Positions 53,691 to 62,721 of a DNA stretch of 64,000 nt are shown one piece after another. Origin of the DNA: Paracoccaceae bacterium (GTDB taxonomy: Bacteria; Pseudomonadota; Alphaproteobacteria; Rhodobacterales; Rhodobacteraceae); contig JAHDXW010000001.1 in assembly GCA_023383015.1 (NCBI GenBank), forward strand, positions 62,001 to 126,000. The letters are read 5' to 3'. Position numbers and translations under genes: made by a program. Under the pieces are notes generated by a model. That model worked only from the letters and a program-made list of their open reading frames with translations, had not been told where the DNA came from and did no database searches. Numbering within the stretch: position 1 is the first letter of the stretch; each line of letters opens with the position of its first letter.

Positions 53691-55268
53691 ATGGCCCGGA
53701 TTGCCTACGTCCTGCTCGTGCACCGCGACCCCGACGGCATCATCGCCCAGGCGCAGCGTCTGACTGCGGCTGGCGACTTCGTGGCGATCCACTTCGACGC
53801 CAATTCCCCGCCCGCGCAGTACGATGCTATCCGCCGCGGCCTTGCCGACAACCCCCGCGTCGCCTTCGCCGGGCGGCGCATACGCTGCGGCTGGGGGGAA
53901 TGGTCGCTGGTCGAGGCGACGCTCGAGGCGGTGCGCGCGGCGCTGGCCGCCTTCGCCGGAGCGACCCATGTCTACATGATCTCGGGCGACTGCATGCCGA
54001 TCAAGTCGGCCGAGTACATCCACACATGGCTCGACCGCAGCGACACCGACCACATCGAGAGCTTCGACTTCTTCACCTCGGGCTGGATCAAGACCGGGAT
54101 GAAGGAAGAGCGGCTGATCTACCGCCACTTCCTCAACGAGCGTCGCCACAAGCGGCTTTTCTACGCCAGCCTTGAGCTGCAGCGACGCCTGGCGCTGAAG
54201 CGGCCGATCCCGCCCGACATCGACGTCATGATCGGCTCCCAGTGGTGGTGCCTCAGGCGCGCGACGCTCGAGGCGATCCTGGCCTTCCTGGCCACCCGCC
54301 CCGACATTCCCGCCTTCTTCAGGCGGACGTGGATTCCCGACGAGACCTTCTTCCAGACGCTGGTACCGCATCTCGTGCCCGACGCCCAGATCAGCCGGCG
54401 CACGCCCACCTTCCTGATGTTCACCGACTACGGCATGCCGGTGACCTTCTATAACGACCACTACGACCTGCTTCTGAGCCAGGACTTCCTGTTCGCCCGC
54501 AAGATCTCTCCCGAGGCGGTCGAGCTCAAGGCGCGGCTCGGCGATCTCTACGCCGCCGCGGGGGCGCGGTTCAGCATCTCGGGCGAGGGCCGGCGCCTGC
54601 ACGGCTTCCTCACCGGGCGGGGCCGGATCGGGCGGCGCTTCGCCCCGCGCTTCTGGGAGACCGAGGGTTCGCTCGGCCGCGAACGCGAGCTCCTGATCGT
54701 CGCCTGCAAGAAGTGGCACGTCGCCAAGCGGCTGGTCGGGCGAATCCGGCAGGCGACCGGCCTGCCCGCGGTTGACTACCTGTTCAACGAGGAGGGAACC
54801 GCGCTGCCAGACCTCGGCGGCATCCAGAACACGATCGAGAAGCGCACCCGCCACCGGCGGGCGCTGATGCGGCTGCTGTTCGACTGGTTCGGCAGCAACC
54901 GGCTGGTGATGTGCCTCGACACCGCCAACATCGACCTGCTGCAGGACTTCTACGCCGACAAGGCGACGACGCGGCTGCTTGAGGTCCAGTGCAGCTTTTC
55001 CGACGACTACCTGGTCGGCCATGCGCGCCGGGTCGGCCTGGCCGGATGGGAGACGCCGCGCTCCACCATCTCCCGGCTGCTTCCGACCCTGCGCTACGAC
55101 ATCCAGTTCGAGAGCGAGCAGATTCGCGACGCCGGCTTCCCGCATGTGCACCGGCTGTACGAATCCGCGCCGGGCGAGCAGAACACCGCCGCGTTCGCCG
55201 CCTTCCTCGGCATCGCCGAGGCGACGGCGCGCGCGATCGTCGAAGCCGAAGGCCTGTTTCTCGACTGA
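53691..55268 (+). CDS. Core-2/I-branching-type (GT14-like) glycosyltransferase
   Basis: This 525-residue protein has an N-terminal GT14-like domain (about residues 1-250: IAYVLLVHRDPDGI, HFDANS, ISGDCMPIKS, MIGSQWWCLRRATLE, WIPDETFFQTLV). A C-terminal domain of about 230 residues of uncertain role begins near DLLLSQDFLFARKI. The same two-part proteins occur in related Rhodobacterales. With the divergent sulfotransferase it likely helps make a sulfated surface polysaccharide or glycoprotein. GGGGGATAGG precedes the ATG. Confidence 0.83.
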   Translation: MARIAYVLLVHRDPDGIIAQAQRLTAAGDFVAIHFDANSPPAQYDAIRRGLADNPRVAFAGRRIRCGWGEWSLVEATLEAVRAALAAFAGATHVYMISGDCMPIKSAEYIHTWLDRSDTDHIESFDFFTSGWIKTGMKEERLIYRHFLNERRHKRLFYASLELQRRLALKRPIPPDIDVMIGSQWWCLRRATLEAILAFLATRPDIPAFFRRTWIPDETFFQTLVPHLVPDAQISRRTPTFLMFTDYGMPVTFYNDHYDLLLSQDFLFARKISPEAVELKARLGDLYAAAGARFSISGEGRRLHGFLTGRGRIGRRFAPRFWETEGSLGRERELLIVACKKWHVAKRLVGRIRQATGLPAVDYLFNEEGTALPDLGGIQNTIEKRTRHRRALMRLLFDWFGSNRLVMCLDTANIDLLQDFYADKATTRLLEVQCSFSDDYLVGHARRVGLAGWETPRSTISRLLPTLRYDIQFESEQIRDAGFPHVHRLYESAPGEQNTAAFAAFLGIAEATARAIVEAEGLFLD

Positions 55269-55285
55269 CCACGGAAAGGACCGCC

Positions 55286-55669
55286 ATGCCCTATGCCTAC
55301 GATCCCGCCAACATCTTCGCCCGCATCCTGCGTGGCGAGATTCCCTGCGCGAAGATCCTCGAAACCGAGCATTCGCTTGCATTCCGCGACATCCGCCCGC
55401 AGGCGCCCGAGCATGTCCTGGTGATCCCCAAGGGCCCCTATGTCACCTTCGACCACTTCACCGCCGCCGCCAGCGATGCAGAGATCGCCGATTTCGCCCG
55501 CGCCATCGGCCGGGTCTGTGCGATGCAGCAGTTGGCGCCGGGCGATTCGGGCGGCGGCTACCGGCTCATTGCCAACGCCGGCGAGGCCGGCATCCAGGAG
55601 GTGCCGCACCTCCACGTCCATGTCCTCGGAGGGCGGGTGCTGGGGCGGATGCTGCCCTACGCCGGCTGA
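55286..55669 (+). CDS. HIT-family protein
   Basis: This 127-residue nucleotide-binding protein has NIFARILRGEIPCAKILE at the N-terminus and the histidine triad HLHVHVLGGR at the C-terminus. HIT proteins hydrolyse nucleoside phosphoramidates and similar compounds. GGAAAGGA precedes the ATG. It converges on regA with 24 bases between stops. Confidence 0.93.
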   Translation: MPYAYDPANIFARILRGEIPCAKILETEHSLAFRDIRPQAPEHVLVIPKGPYVTFDHFTAAASDAEIADFARAIGRVCAMQQLAPGDSGGGYRLIANAGEAGIQEVPHLHVHVLGGRVLGRMLPYAG

Positions 55670-55693
55670 AGTGTGGCGCGGTGCCGCCCGCGC

Positions 55694-56248
55694 TCAGCGC
55701 GGGCTGCGCTTGGCCAGGATGCGCTGCAGGGTGCGGCGGTGCATGTTCAGCCGCCGCGCCGTCTCGCTGACATTGCGGTCGCACAGCTCGTAGACGCGCT
55801 GGATGTGCTCCCAGCGCACGCGGTCGGCCGACATCGGGTTCTCCGGCGGCGGCGGCAGGTCGGCCCCGCGCGCCAGCAGGGCGTTGACGATGTCGTTGGC
55901 GTCCGCGGGCTTTGAGAGGTAGTCGGTGGCGCCGATCTTGACCGCCGCGACCGCGGTCGCGATCGCGCCGTAGCCGGTCAGCACCACCACCCGGCAGTCG
56001 GGCCGGCGCGCCCGCAGCGCCTCGACCACGTCAAGGCCGTTGCCGTCCTCGAGCCGCAGGTCGACGACCGCATATGCCGGGGGCCGGGCGCCGGCGGCCG
56101 CCCTGCCCTCGGCCACGCTGGCCGCCGTCTCGACGTCGAAGCCGCGCTTCTCCATCGCCCGCGCGAGCCGCTTCAGGAACGGCTCGTCGTCGTCGACCAG
56201 CAAGAGCGACCGGTCATCGCCGAGATCGGCGTCGGGCTCCTCGTCCAT
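55694..56248 (-). CDS. regA: Photosynthetic/redox response regulator RegA (PrrA/ActR)
   Basis: This 184-residue regulator has a receiver domain (LLLVDDDEPFLKRLARAM, phospho-acceptor Asp in YAVVDLRLEDG, KPAD). A Fis-type DNA-binding helix pair at the very C-terminus (NVSETARRLNMHRRTLQRILAKRSPR region) is almost invariant in RegA proteins. Phosphorylated by RegB, it activates photosynthesis and other redox genes at low oxygen. The ATG at 56248 is supported by GGGAGG upstream and the family length. It is the second gene after senC on this strand. Confidence 0.95.
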   Translation of the reverse strand: MDEEPDADLGDDRSLLLVDDDEPFLKRLARAMEKRGFDVETAASVAEGRAAAGARPPAYAVVDLRLEDGNGLDVVEALRARRPDCRVVVLTGYGAIATAVAAVKIGATDYLSKPADANDIVNALLARGADLPPPPENPMSADRVRWEHIQRVYELCDRNVSETARRLNMHRRTLQRILAKRSPR

Positions 56249-56328
56249 GCACGGCCTCCCGTCAGCTTCCTTCCCGCTTCTAGGCCGGAAGGTGGCGGCG
56301 GTCAAACATGCCGGCAGAATGCGCGCAA

Positions 56329-56967
56329 TCAGGATGCGTCGATGAAGCAGCCCACCGTCTCGGCCATCGCCTCGGGGGTCGTCTCGCGGCGGAAGAACTC
56401 GACGAAGCCGTGCCCGGGAAGGGTGAGGTAGGTGAAGGTGCTGTGATCGACCAGATAGAGCCCGTCGCCGGTATCCTCATGCGCCTTGTAGTAGGTGCGG
56501 TAGGCCTGTGAGGCGGCGCGAACCTGCTCCTCGCTGCCGGTCAGGGCAACGACACCGCCATCGAGGAACTCCACCCAGTCGGCCAGCCGCTCGGGCGTGT
56601 CGCGCCCGGGGTCGATCGAGATGAACACCGGCGTGACCTCCACCCCCCCCGCGCGCAGGATGTCGGTCGCCGCCACGTTGCGCGCCATGTCCCAGGGGCA
56701 GACGTCGGGGCAGAAGGTATAGCCGAAGTAGATCAGCGACGGCCTGGTCAGCACATCGGCGTCGGTCACGGTGCGCCCGGTGTGGTCAACCAGCGTGAAC
56801 GGCCCGCCGATGGCCGCCGCCCCGCCGGCCACGGCCGAGGCACGGCATTGCGCGAAACGGTCCGCCGCGCGGCCGGTCAGCACGAAATACAGCAGCGTGC
56901 CGAGCAGCGCCGCCACCAGCGCCGCCGCCGTTCCGGCATAAAGCCGCATCATCGACCGCTCCGACAT
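56329..56967 (-). CDS. senC: SCO1/SenC/PrrC copper protein
   Basis: This protein of about 212 residues has one N-terminal membrane anchor (LYAGTAAALVAALLGTLLYFVL). Its thioredoxin-like domain carries the copper motif YFGYTFCPDVCPWD, with a distal histidine in VDHSTFTYL. SenC/PrrC assists cytochrome oxidase copper assembly and affects RegB signalling. The start is uncertain: ATGs at 56994, 56967 and 56952 are all in frame before the anchor. It is divergent from regB. Confidence 0.92.
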   Translation of the reverse strand: MSERSMMRLYAGTAAALVAALLGTLLYFVLTGRAADRFAQCRASAVAGGAAAIGGPFTLVDHTGRTVTDADVLTRPSLIYFGYTFCPDVCPWDMARNVAATDILRAGGVEVTPVFISIDPGRDTPERLADWVEFLDGGVVALTGSEEQVRAASQAYRTYYKAHEDTGDGLYLVDHSTFTYLTLPGHGFVEFFRRETTPEAMAETVGCFIDAS

Positions 56968-57103
56968 CGCCTCCGCGCCCATCCCCCGAGTCATTCCCCT
57001 GCCCGCGCGCGGCGGGCGCCCGATTGATCGGCCGAACGCGGCCCACTAACAATGGGCAGGCGTGTCCCTGTGACACTTGGACCCGCCTGCAAGGATCGCC
57101 GCG

Positions 57104-58486
57104 ATGCTGTCGCCCACCCTCGGCCTGTCCGCCCGGGACACCCGCAGCGACTGGATCCGGCTGCGCACGCTGATCCTGCTGCGCTGGCTCGCGATCGGCG
57201 GCCAGCTTCTGGCCATCACGCTGGCGCATCGCCGCTACGGGCTCGACCTGCCGCTGGGGCTCTGCTACCTCGTCGTCGGCGCGGCGATCGTCGCCAACCT
57301 CATCGCCGTCTTCGTCTTTCCCGAGAACAAGCGACTGACCGAACTCGAGGCGCTGCTGACGCTGCTGTTCGACGTCGCCCAGCTCGCGCTCCTGCTCTAT
57401 CTCACCGGCGGGCTGACCAATCCCTTCGCCCTGCTCGTGGTTGCCCCGGTGACGATCTCGGCGACCATCCTCACGCTCCGCTCGACGGTGCTGCTTGGGG
57501 TGACGGCGATAGGTCTGATCACGCTGCTGACGTTCTTCCACCTCCCGCTCCGCCTGCGGAGCGGCGAGGTGCTGATGGTGCCGCCGCTGATCGAATTCGG
57601 CACCTGGCTGGCCATCGTCATCGGCATCGGCTTCCTGGGCATCTACTCGCGCCGCGTCTCGGTCGAGATGCGCTCGATGTCCGAGGCCCTGCTCGCCACG
57701 CAGATGGCACTGGCGCGCGAGCAGAAGCTCACCGACCTTGGCGGTGTCGTAGCCGCCGCCGCGCACGAGCTCGGCACCCCGCTCGCCACGATCAAGCTTG
57801 TCTCCTCAGAGATGATCTCCGAACTCGGCGACCGGCCCGAGCTGCGCGACGACGCCGAGCTGATCCGCAGCCAGGCCGACCGCTGCCGCGACATCCTCCG
57901 TTCGATGGGAAGGGCCGGCAAGGACGATTCCCACCTGCGCCACGCCCCCCTCGGAACCGTCGTGCGCGAGGCCGCCGAACCCCATGCCGCCCGGGGCAAG
58001 GCGCTGCATTTCCAGACCCGCGGCCCCGAGGACGACGGCCGCCAGCCGCTGGTGCGGCGGGCCCCGGAAATCATCCACGGGCTGCGCAACCTGGTCCAGA
58101 ACGCGGTCGACTTCGCCCGCGGCGAGGTCTGGGTCGACGCCGAATGGTCCGAGACCGAGATCACCGTGCGCATCGCCGACGACGGCGACGGCTTTCCGCC
58201 GCAGGTGATCGGCCGCATCGGCGACCCCTTCATGCGCAGCCGCCGCCCGGCGCCGGATTCCCGCCGCCCCGAATACGAAGGCATGGGGCTCGGCCTGTTC
58301 ATCGCCAAGACCCTCCTCGAGCGCACCGGGGCGCGGCTGCGCTTCTACAATGGCGCCGATCCCTTCCTCACCGCGGCCGAGCGGCACGACCGTTCCGGGG
58401 CGGTCGTCGAGGTGGTATGGCCGCGGGCGCGGATCAGCCCGCCGCGGCCGGAGGCGCTGGGCGAGAACCGCCCGATCACGTCCTGA
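57104..58486 (+). CDS. regB: Redox sensor histidine kinase RegB (PrrB)
   Basis: This 460-residue kinase has six membrane segments (about residues 25-180), the ubiquinone motif GGLTNPF after the third segment, and the H-box AAAHELGTPLATIKLVSSEM with the phosphorylated His. The redox-linked RCRDILRSMGRAGKDD stretch, in which RegB has its regulatory Cys, follows. N- and G-box regions lie in NLVQNAVDFA and GMGLGLFIAKTLLERTG. It signals to RegA when electron flow is reduced. The ATG at 57104 has AAGGA upstream; the TTG at 57077 is less likely. Confidence 0.96.
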   Translation: MLSPTLGLSARDTRSDWIRLRTLILLRWLAIGGQLLAITLAHRRYGLDLPLGLCYLVVGAAIVANLIAVFVFPENKRLTELEALLTLLFDVAQLALLLYLTGGLTNPFALLVVAPVTISATILTLRSTVLLGVTAIGLITLLTFFHLPLRLRSGEVLMVPPLIEFGTWLAIVIGIGFLGIYSRRVSVEMRSMSEALLATQMALAREQKLTDLGGVVAAAAHELGTPLATIKLVSSEMISELGDRPELRDDAELIRSQADRCRDILRSMGRAGKDDSHLRHAPLGTVVREAAEPHAARGKALHFQTRGPEDDGRQPLVRRAPEIIHGLRNLVQNAVDFARGEVWVDAEWSETEITVRIADDGDGFPPQVIGRIGDPFMRSRRPAPDSRRPEYEGMGLGLFIAKTLLERTGARLRFYNGADPFLTAAERHDRSGAVVEVVWPRARISPPRPEALGENRPITS

Positions 58487-58562
58487 GCGCCCCCGACTCG
58501 GCTTAACCGCCATTTAACCAATGCCGGCGAGGCTCGGGCACGGGTTGCAGAAGGCACGCGCG

Positions 58563-60149
58563 ATGGCGGACAACTGGCTGATGGCGGTGCTTCTGGCCGG
58601 CAGCTGCCTGGCGGCGGCCGGATGCGGTGTCCTCCTCCTCTGGGCCCTCCCGCCGCACCGCGCGCGGCCCGTCGCGGTTCCGTCACCGGGGCCAGAACAG
58701 GCGGTGTTCCTCTTCGACGGCGAGGCACTCGTCGACGCCACCGCCCCGGCTAGGGCGGTTCTGGCCATGCTTCCCGACGCCGGTCCGCCGCTGCCGCGCC
58801 TGCTTGCGCATCTGCGCCGGCGACTGCCGGGGATCGACGCGGCGCTCGCCCGGCTGCCCGCCGAGGGCGAGGTGGAGGTCGCCGCCGACGGCGACGAACC
58901 CGTCGCCCTGCACGCGCAATGGCGCGACGGCGTCGTCCGGCTCACCCTGTCGGGCGATCCGGGCGGGCCGCGCACCATCACGCTCGACCATGTCAGCCAC
59001 CAGCTGATCGAACGCGAGCTTGCCGAGTTGCGGACCACGGTCGAGCAGGCGCCGCTTCTTGTCTGGCGGCAAGCCGCCGACGGCGCGGTCACCTGGGCCA
59101 ACCGCGCCTATCTTCTGCTCGCCGCCGAACGCGACGTCGAGGCCGAGGTTCTCACCTGGCCGCTGCCGCGCCTGTTCGAGGCGCCGCCGACCGAGGCCAT
59201 GGCAGGCACTTCGGCCCGCCGCCGCACCCGCGTGCGGACCGGGGTCGAGGGCCGGATGCGCTGGTTCGACCTGCACAGCCTGCCGCTCGGCAGCGAGCTG
59301 CTGTGCTTCGGCCTTCCGGCCGACAGCGCCGTCCAGGCCGAGTCCGCACTGCGCGAGTTCGTGCAGACCCTGTCGAAGACCTTCGCGCATCTGCCCGTCG
59401 GGCTGGCCGTGTTCGACCGCAGGCGGGAGCTGATGCTGTTCAACCCCGCGCTGGCCGAGCTTACCGCCCTCAGCCCGGAGTTCCTGTCGGCGCGGCCCAG
59501 CCTCGCCGCATTTCTCGACGGGCTGCGCGACAAGCGCCGCATCCCCGAGCCACGGGATTACCGCAGCTGGCGCGAGCGGATCACCGCGCTCGAAGAGGCG
59601 GCGGCCTCCGGCCACCACGAGGAGACCTGGACGCTGCCTTCTGGCCAGACCTACCGCGTCACCGGTCGGCCCCACCCCGATGGCGCCGTGGCCTTCCTGA
59701 TCGAGGACATCTCGGCCGAGATCACCCTCGCCCGCCGCTTCCGCGCCGAGATCGAGACGGCGCAGGCGGTGCTTGACACCCTCGACGAGGCGGTGGCGGT
59801 GTTCTCGCCCTCCGGCGTGCTGGTGCTGACCAACGACGCCTACGCCCGCCTGTGGGGAACCGATCCCGGCCGCAGCCTCGGCCAGATCGGCATCGCCGAG
59901 GCAGAGAGGTGCTGGCAGGCGATGGCCCGCCCGACCCCGGCCTGGGCGGCGGCCAGGCGCTTCGTCGCCACCCCCGGGCTGCGCCCGCCCGAGACGGGAG
60001 AGGCCGAACTCCTCGACGGGCGCCGGCTCCGGATGCGGCTTTCCGGTCTGGCCGGCGGAAGCACACTGGCCAGCTTCCGGACCCTGCAGGCCCCGGCCGC
60101 CGGCCAGGGCGTGCCGGCGGGCGGGGCTTCACGCCGCGCCCGTGCCTGA
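58563..60149 (+). CDS. PAS-domain sensor-like protein without a kinase domain
   Basis: This 528-residue protein has one N-terminal membrane segment (LMAVLLAGSCLAAAGCGVLLLWAL) and several PAS-like units: TVEQAPLLVWRQAADGAVTWANRAY, HLPVGLAVFDRRRELMLFNPALAELT and LDTLDEAVAVFSPSGVLVLTNDAYARLW. A short linker RRFRAEIETAQAVL could be a dimerisation helix. No phospho-acceptor His box, ATPase N/G boxes, GGDEF or EAL motif is present. It may be a degenerate kinase acting by protein contact. It sits between regB and tsaE. The ATG at 58563 was chosen over 58521 because the membrane helix follows closely. Confidence 0.8.
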   Translation: MADNWLMAVLLAGSCLAAAGCGVLLLWALPPHRARPVAVPSPGPEQAVFLFDGEALVDATAPARAVLAMLPDAGPPLPRLLAHLRRRLPGIDAALARLPAEGEVEVAADGDEPVALHAQWRDGVVRLTLSGDPGGPRTITLDHVSHQLIERELAELRTTVEQAPLLVWRQAADGAVTWANRAYLLLAAERDVEAEVLTWPLPRLFEAPPTEAMAGTSARRRTRVRTGVEGRMRWFDLHSLPLGSELLCFGLPADSAVQAESALREFVQTLSKTFAHLPVGLAVFDRRRELMLFNPALAELTALSPEFLSARPSLAAFLDGLRDKRRIPEPRDYRSWRERITALEEAAASGHHEETWTLPSGQTYRVTGRPHPDGAVAFLIEDISAEITLARRFRAEIETAQAVLDTLDEAVAVFSPSGVLVLTNDAYARLWGTDPGRSLGQIGIAEAERCWQAMARPTPAWAAARRFVATPGLRPPETGEAELLDGRRLRMRLSGLAGGSTLASFRTLQAPAAGQGVPAGGASRRARA

Positions 60150-60431
60150 CCGCCACCGGCGCCCGCTGCCCAGCCACGGCCGGACGCACCGCCTGCGTCC
60201 GCGCGCCCCTCCGCCGGACCCGCTCCCGCGGCGACGCTCCGGTCCCCGCGCCGTCGCACCTGACCGCAGTCGCCGCCCGCTGTCTGCCGCCCCCCGTCTC
60301 CCCGCGGCGCCCCCGTCCGCCGTCTGCCGCCCGCCGCCGCCGCAGCTTCCGCAGCCGCCTGCGCCCCGCCGCCGCAGCTTCCCTGCCGCCTCCCGCTTGC
60401 ACCCGGCCAAGCCGCTTGCCAAGCTGTGGCC
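60150..60431 (+). repeat. C-rich low-complexity gap before tsaE with a 17-base direct repeat
   Basis: The 282 bases are dominated by CCG, CCC and GCC triplets with very few A or T. A 17-base unit (CCGCCGCCGCAGCTTCC) occurs at 60334-60350 and 60366-60382. No gene is supported; the long frames on both strands are compositional. Confidence 0.6.
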
Positions 60432-60998
60432 ATGGCCAGGATGACCGCGCCACCCGCCACGCCACCCGCCGAACCGGCCGAACCGGCCGCCGGCGCCGTC
60501 GTCCTCTGCCTGCCCGATCCCGCCGCCACCGACCGGCTGGGCGCCTGGCTCGCGGCAAGGCTCGGCGCGGGCGACGTGCTCCTGCTCGACGGCCCGCTCG
60601 GCAGCGGCAAGACCCATCTCGCGCGGGCGCTGATCGGCGCCCGCCGCGCCGCCGCCGGCCTGCCTCGGGAAGACGTGCCCTCGCCGAGCTTCACCCTGGT
60701 GCAGACCTACGACGACGGCGCCGGCGGCATCTGGCATGCCGACCTCTACCGCCTGCACGGCCCCCCCGAGGTGGCCGAACTCGGCCTCGCGGACGCCTTC
60801 GGGGCCGCGCTGTGCCTGGTCGAGTGGCCTGACCGGCTGGGCGGGCTTGCCCCGCGCGACGCCCTGCGTCTCCGCCTCGCCCATCTGCCGCCCGGCGCCG
60901 GCGAGGGGCGGCGGGCCGAGCTTGCCGCCCCTCACCCCCGCCATGCGCCCCTGCTCGCCGCGCTCGCCGCCGCGGCGGGGGCGATCGCCGGGTCATGA
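60432..60998 (+). CDS. tsaE: tRNA threonylcarbamoyladenosine biosynthesis ATPase TsaE
   Basis: This 188-residue ATPase has Walker A GPLGSGKTHLARALIG and the family VPSPSFTLVQTYDD, followed by WHADLYRL and LVEWPDRLG. It supports TsaB/TsaD in making t6A on tRNA. The ATG at 60432 was preferred over GTG 60426; ATG 60441 is also possible. It overlaps the next gene by four bases (ATGA). Confidence 0.93.
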   Translation: MARMTAPPATPPAEPAEPAAGAVVLCLPDPAATDRLGAWLAARLGAGDVLLLDGPLGSGKTHLARALIGARRAAAGLPREDVPSPSFTLVQTYDDGAGGIWHADLYRLHGPPEVAELGLADAFGAALCLVEWPDRLGGLAPRDALRLRLAHLPPGAGEGRRAELAAPHPRHAPLLAALAAAAGAIAGS

Positions 60999-62041
60999 CC
61001 TTGCCCGGCCCCGCCCGCCCGGCGCATGCCGCGGCCTTCCTGGCCGCTGCCGGCTGGGGCACCGCCGCGCGCCGCCCGCTCGCCGGCGACGCCTCGCCCC
61101 GCCGCTACGAGCGGCTCGTGCTGCCCTCCGGCGCGACGGCGGTGCTGATGGACGCCGACCCTGCCACCGGCGAGGACGTCCGCCCCTTCCTCGCCATCGC
61201 ACGCCACCTCGCGCGGCTGGGCCTGTCGCCGCCCGCGATCCTTGCCGAGGATGCCGCCGGCGGCTTCCTGCTCCTGGAGGATCTCGGCGACGACCTCTTC
61301 GCCCGGCTCTGCGCCCGCGACCCGGGGGCCGAGCCGGCGCTCTACGCCGCGGCGGTGGACGCGCTCGTCCACCTGCACCGCCACGCCGCGCCCGCGGGGC
61401 TGGCCGCCTATGATCCGGCCACCATGGGCACGCTCGCCGGGCTGGCCGCCGAATGGTACCGCACCGGCGCCACCGGAGCGGACATGGGCAGTGCCGCGGC
61501 CGAGGCCGGGGCGCTGGCTGCTGCCACCGCCGACGCCCTGGCCGCCCTCGCCGGCGGCTCTCCGGTGCTGGTGCTGCGCGACTTCCACGCCGAGAACCTG
61601 CTGTGGCTGCCCGGCCGTGCCGGGCCCGCCCGCGTCGGCCTGCTCGACTTCCAGGACGCCCGCGCGGGCCATCCCGGCTACGACCTTGTCTCGCTGGCCG
61701 AGGACGCGCGCCGCGACCTCGCCCCGGGCCTCGGCACGGCCATTGCCGATCGCTACGCCGCCGCCGCCGGCCTGCCGCGGCCAGAGTTTGCCGCCGCCTG
61801 CGCTGCCCTCGCCGCCCAGCGCAACCTGCGCATCCTCGGCGTCTTCGCCCGGCTGGCGATGCACCACGGCAAGCCGCAGTACGTCGCGCTGATCCCCCGC
61901 GTCTGGGGGCATCTGACGGGCGACCTCGCCCATCCCGCGCTCTCCGGGCTGGCCGCGGTGGCGCGAGCCACGCTGCCCGAGCCCACACCCGAGCGCCTTG
62001 CCCGGATCGTCGCCCGATGCGGCAGCGTCCCGACGCGCTGA
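60995..62041 (+). CDS. amgK: Anomeric MurNAc/GlcNAc kinase-like phosphotransferase
   Basis: This 348-residue aminoglycoside-phosphotransferase-fold kinase has a nucleotide-binding N-terminus (GDASPRRYERLVLPSG), the catalytic loop LRDFHAENLLW and the metal Asp in LLDFQDARAG. With the nucleotidyltransferase encoded next it matches the AmgK-MurU peptidoglycan-recycling pair, which turns MurNAc into UDP-MurNAc without de novo synthesis. The assignment rests on gene order and fold. Confidence 0.85.
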   Translation: MTLPGPARPAHAAAFLAAAGWGTAARRPLAGDASPRRYERLVLPSGATAVLMDADPATGEDVRPFLAIARHLARLGLSPPAILAEDAAGGFLLLEDLGDDLFARLCARDPGAEPALYAAAVDALVHLHRHAAPAGLAAYDPATMGTLAGLAAEWYRTGATGADMGSAAAEAGALAAATADALAALAGGSPVLVLRDFHAENLLWLPGRAGPARVGLLDFQDARAGHPGYDLVSLAEDARRDLAPGLGTAIADRYAAAAGLPRPEFAAACAALAAQRNLRILGVFARLAMHHGKPQYVALIPRVWGHLTGDLAHPALSGLAAVARATLPEPTPERLARIVARCGSVPTR

Positions 62042-62721
62042 TGCTGTTCGCCGCGGGCTTCGGCACGCGGATGGGGCCGCTCACCGCCGGGCGGCCGAAG
62101 CCCATGATTCCGGTGGCGGGCCGGCCGCTGATCGACCGGGCGCTGGCGCTGGCCGCGGCCGCCGGAACCGGCCGCATCGTCGTCAACACCCATTACCGCG
62201 CCGACGCCATCGCCGCCCATCTCGCCGGCCGGCCGGACATCCTCATCGCGCACGAACCCGCCATCCTCGAGACCGGGGGCGGCCTCAAGGCGGCGCTGCC
62301 CGCCCTCGGCGCCGACGCCGTGCTGACGCTCAACGCCGATGCCGTCTTCACCGGGGCGAACCCGCTCGCATCGCTCGCCGCCGCCTGGCCCGCGGCGGCC
62401 GAGGCGGGGGCCGAGGCGCTGCTCCTGCTCGTGCCGGCGGCGGCCGCGCGCGCCCACGCCGGGGCGGGCGACTTCGCCCTCGGCCCCGACGGCCGCATCG
62501 CCCGCAGGGGAGCCTTCGTCTACAGCGGGGCGCAGGCGATCGCCGCCGCGGCGGTGGCCTCCCATCCCGGCACGGTCTTCTCGCTCAACGCCGTGTGGGA
62601 CGGGCTCATCGCCCGCGGCGCGGCCTTCGGCCTCGTGCACCCCGGCGGCTGGTGCGACGTCGGCACCCCGGCCGGCATCGCCGAGGCCGAGGCGCTGCTG
62701 GCCGAGGTCGGGGATGGCTGA
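62017..62721 (+). CDS. murU: MurNAc-1-phosphate uridylyltransferase-like nucleotidyltransferase
   Basis: This 234-residue sugar-1-phosphate nucleotidyltransferase has the signature LMLFAAGFGTRMGPLT plus PKPMIPVAGRPLI, the metal Asp in LNADAVF, and HPGGWCDVGTP near the end. The start at 62017 overlaps amgK by 25 bases; the ATG at 62041 would give TGATG coupling but leave very little before the signature. The function is inferred from its pairing with the kinase. Confidence 0.85.
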   Translation: MRQRPDALMLFAAGFGTRMGPLTAGRPKPMIPVAGRPLIDRALALAAAAGTGRIVVNTHYRADAIAAHLAGRPDILIAHEPAILETGGGLKAALPALGADAVLTLNADAVFTGANPLASLAAAWPAAAEAGAEALLLLVPAAAARAHAGAGDFALGPDGRIARRGAFVYSGAQAIAAAAVASHPGTVFSLNAVWDGLIARGAAFGLVHPGGWCDVGTPAGIAEAEALLAEVGDG

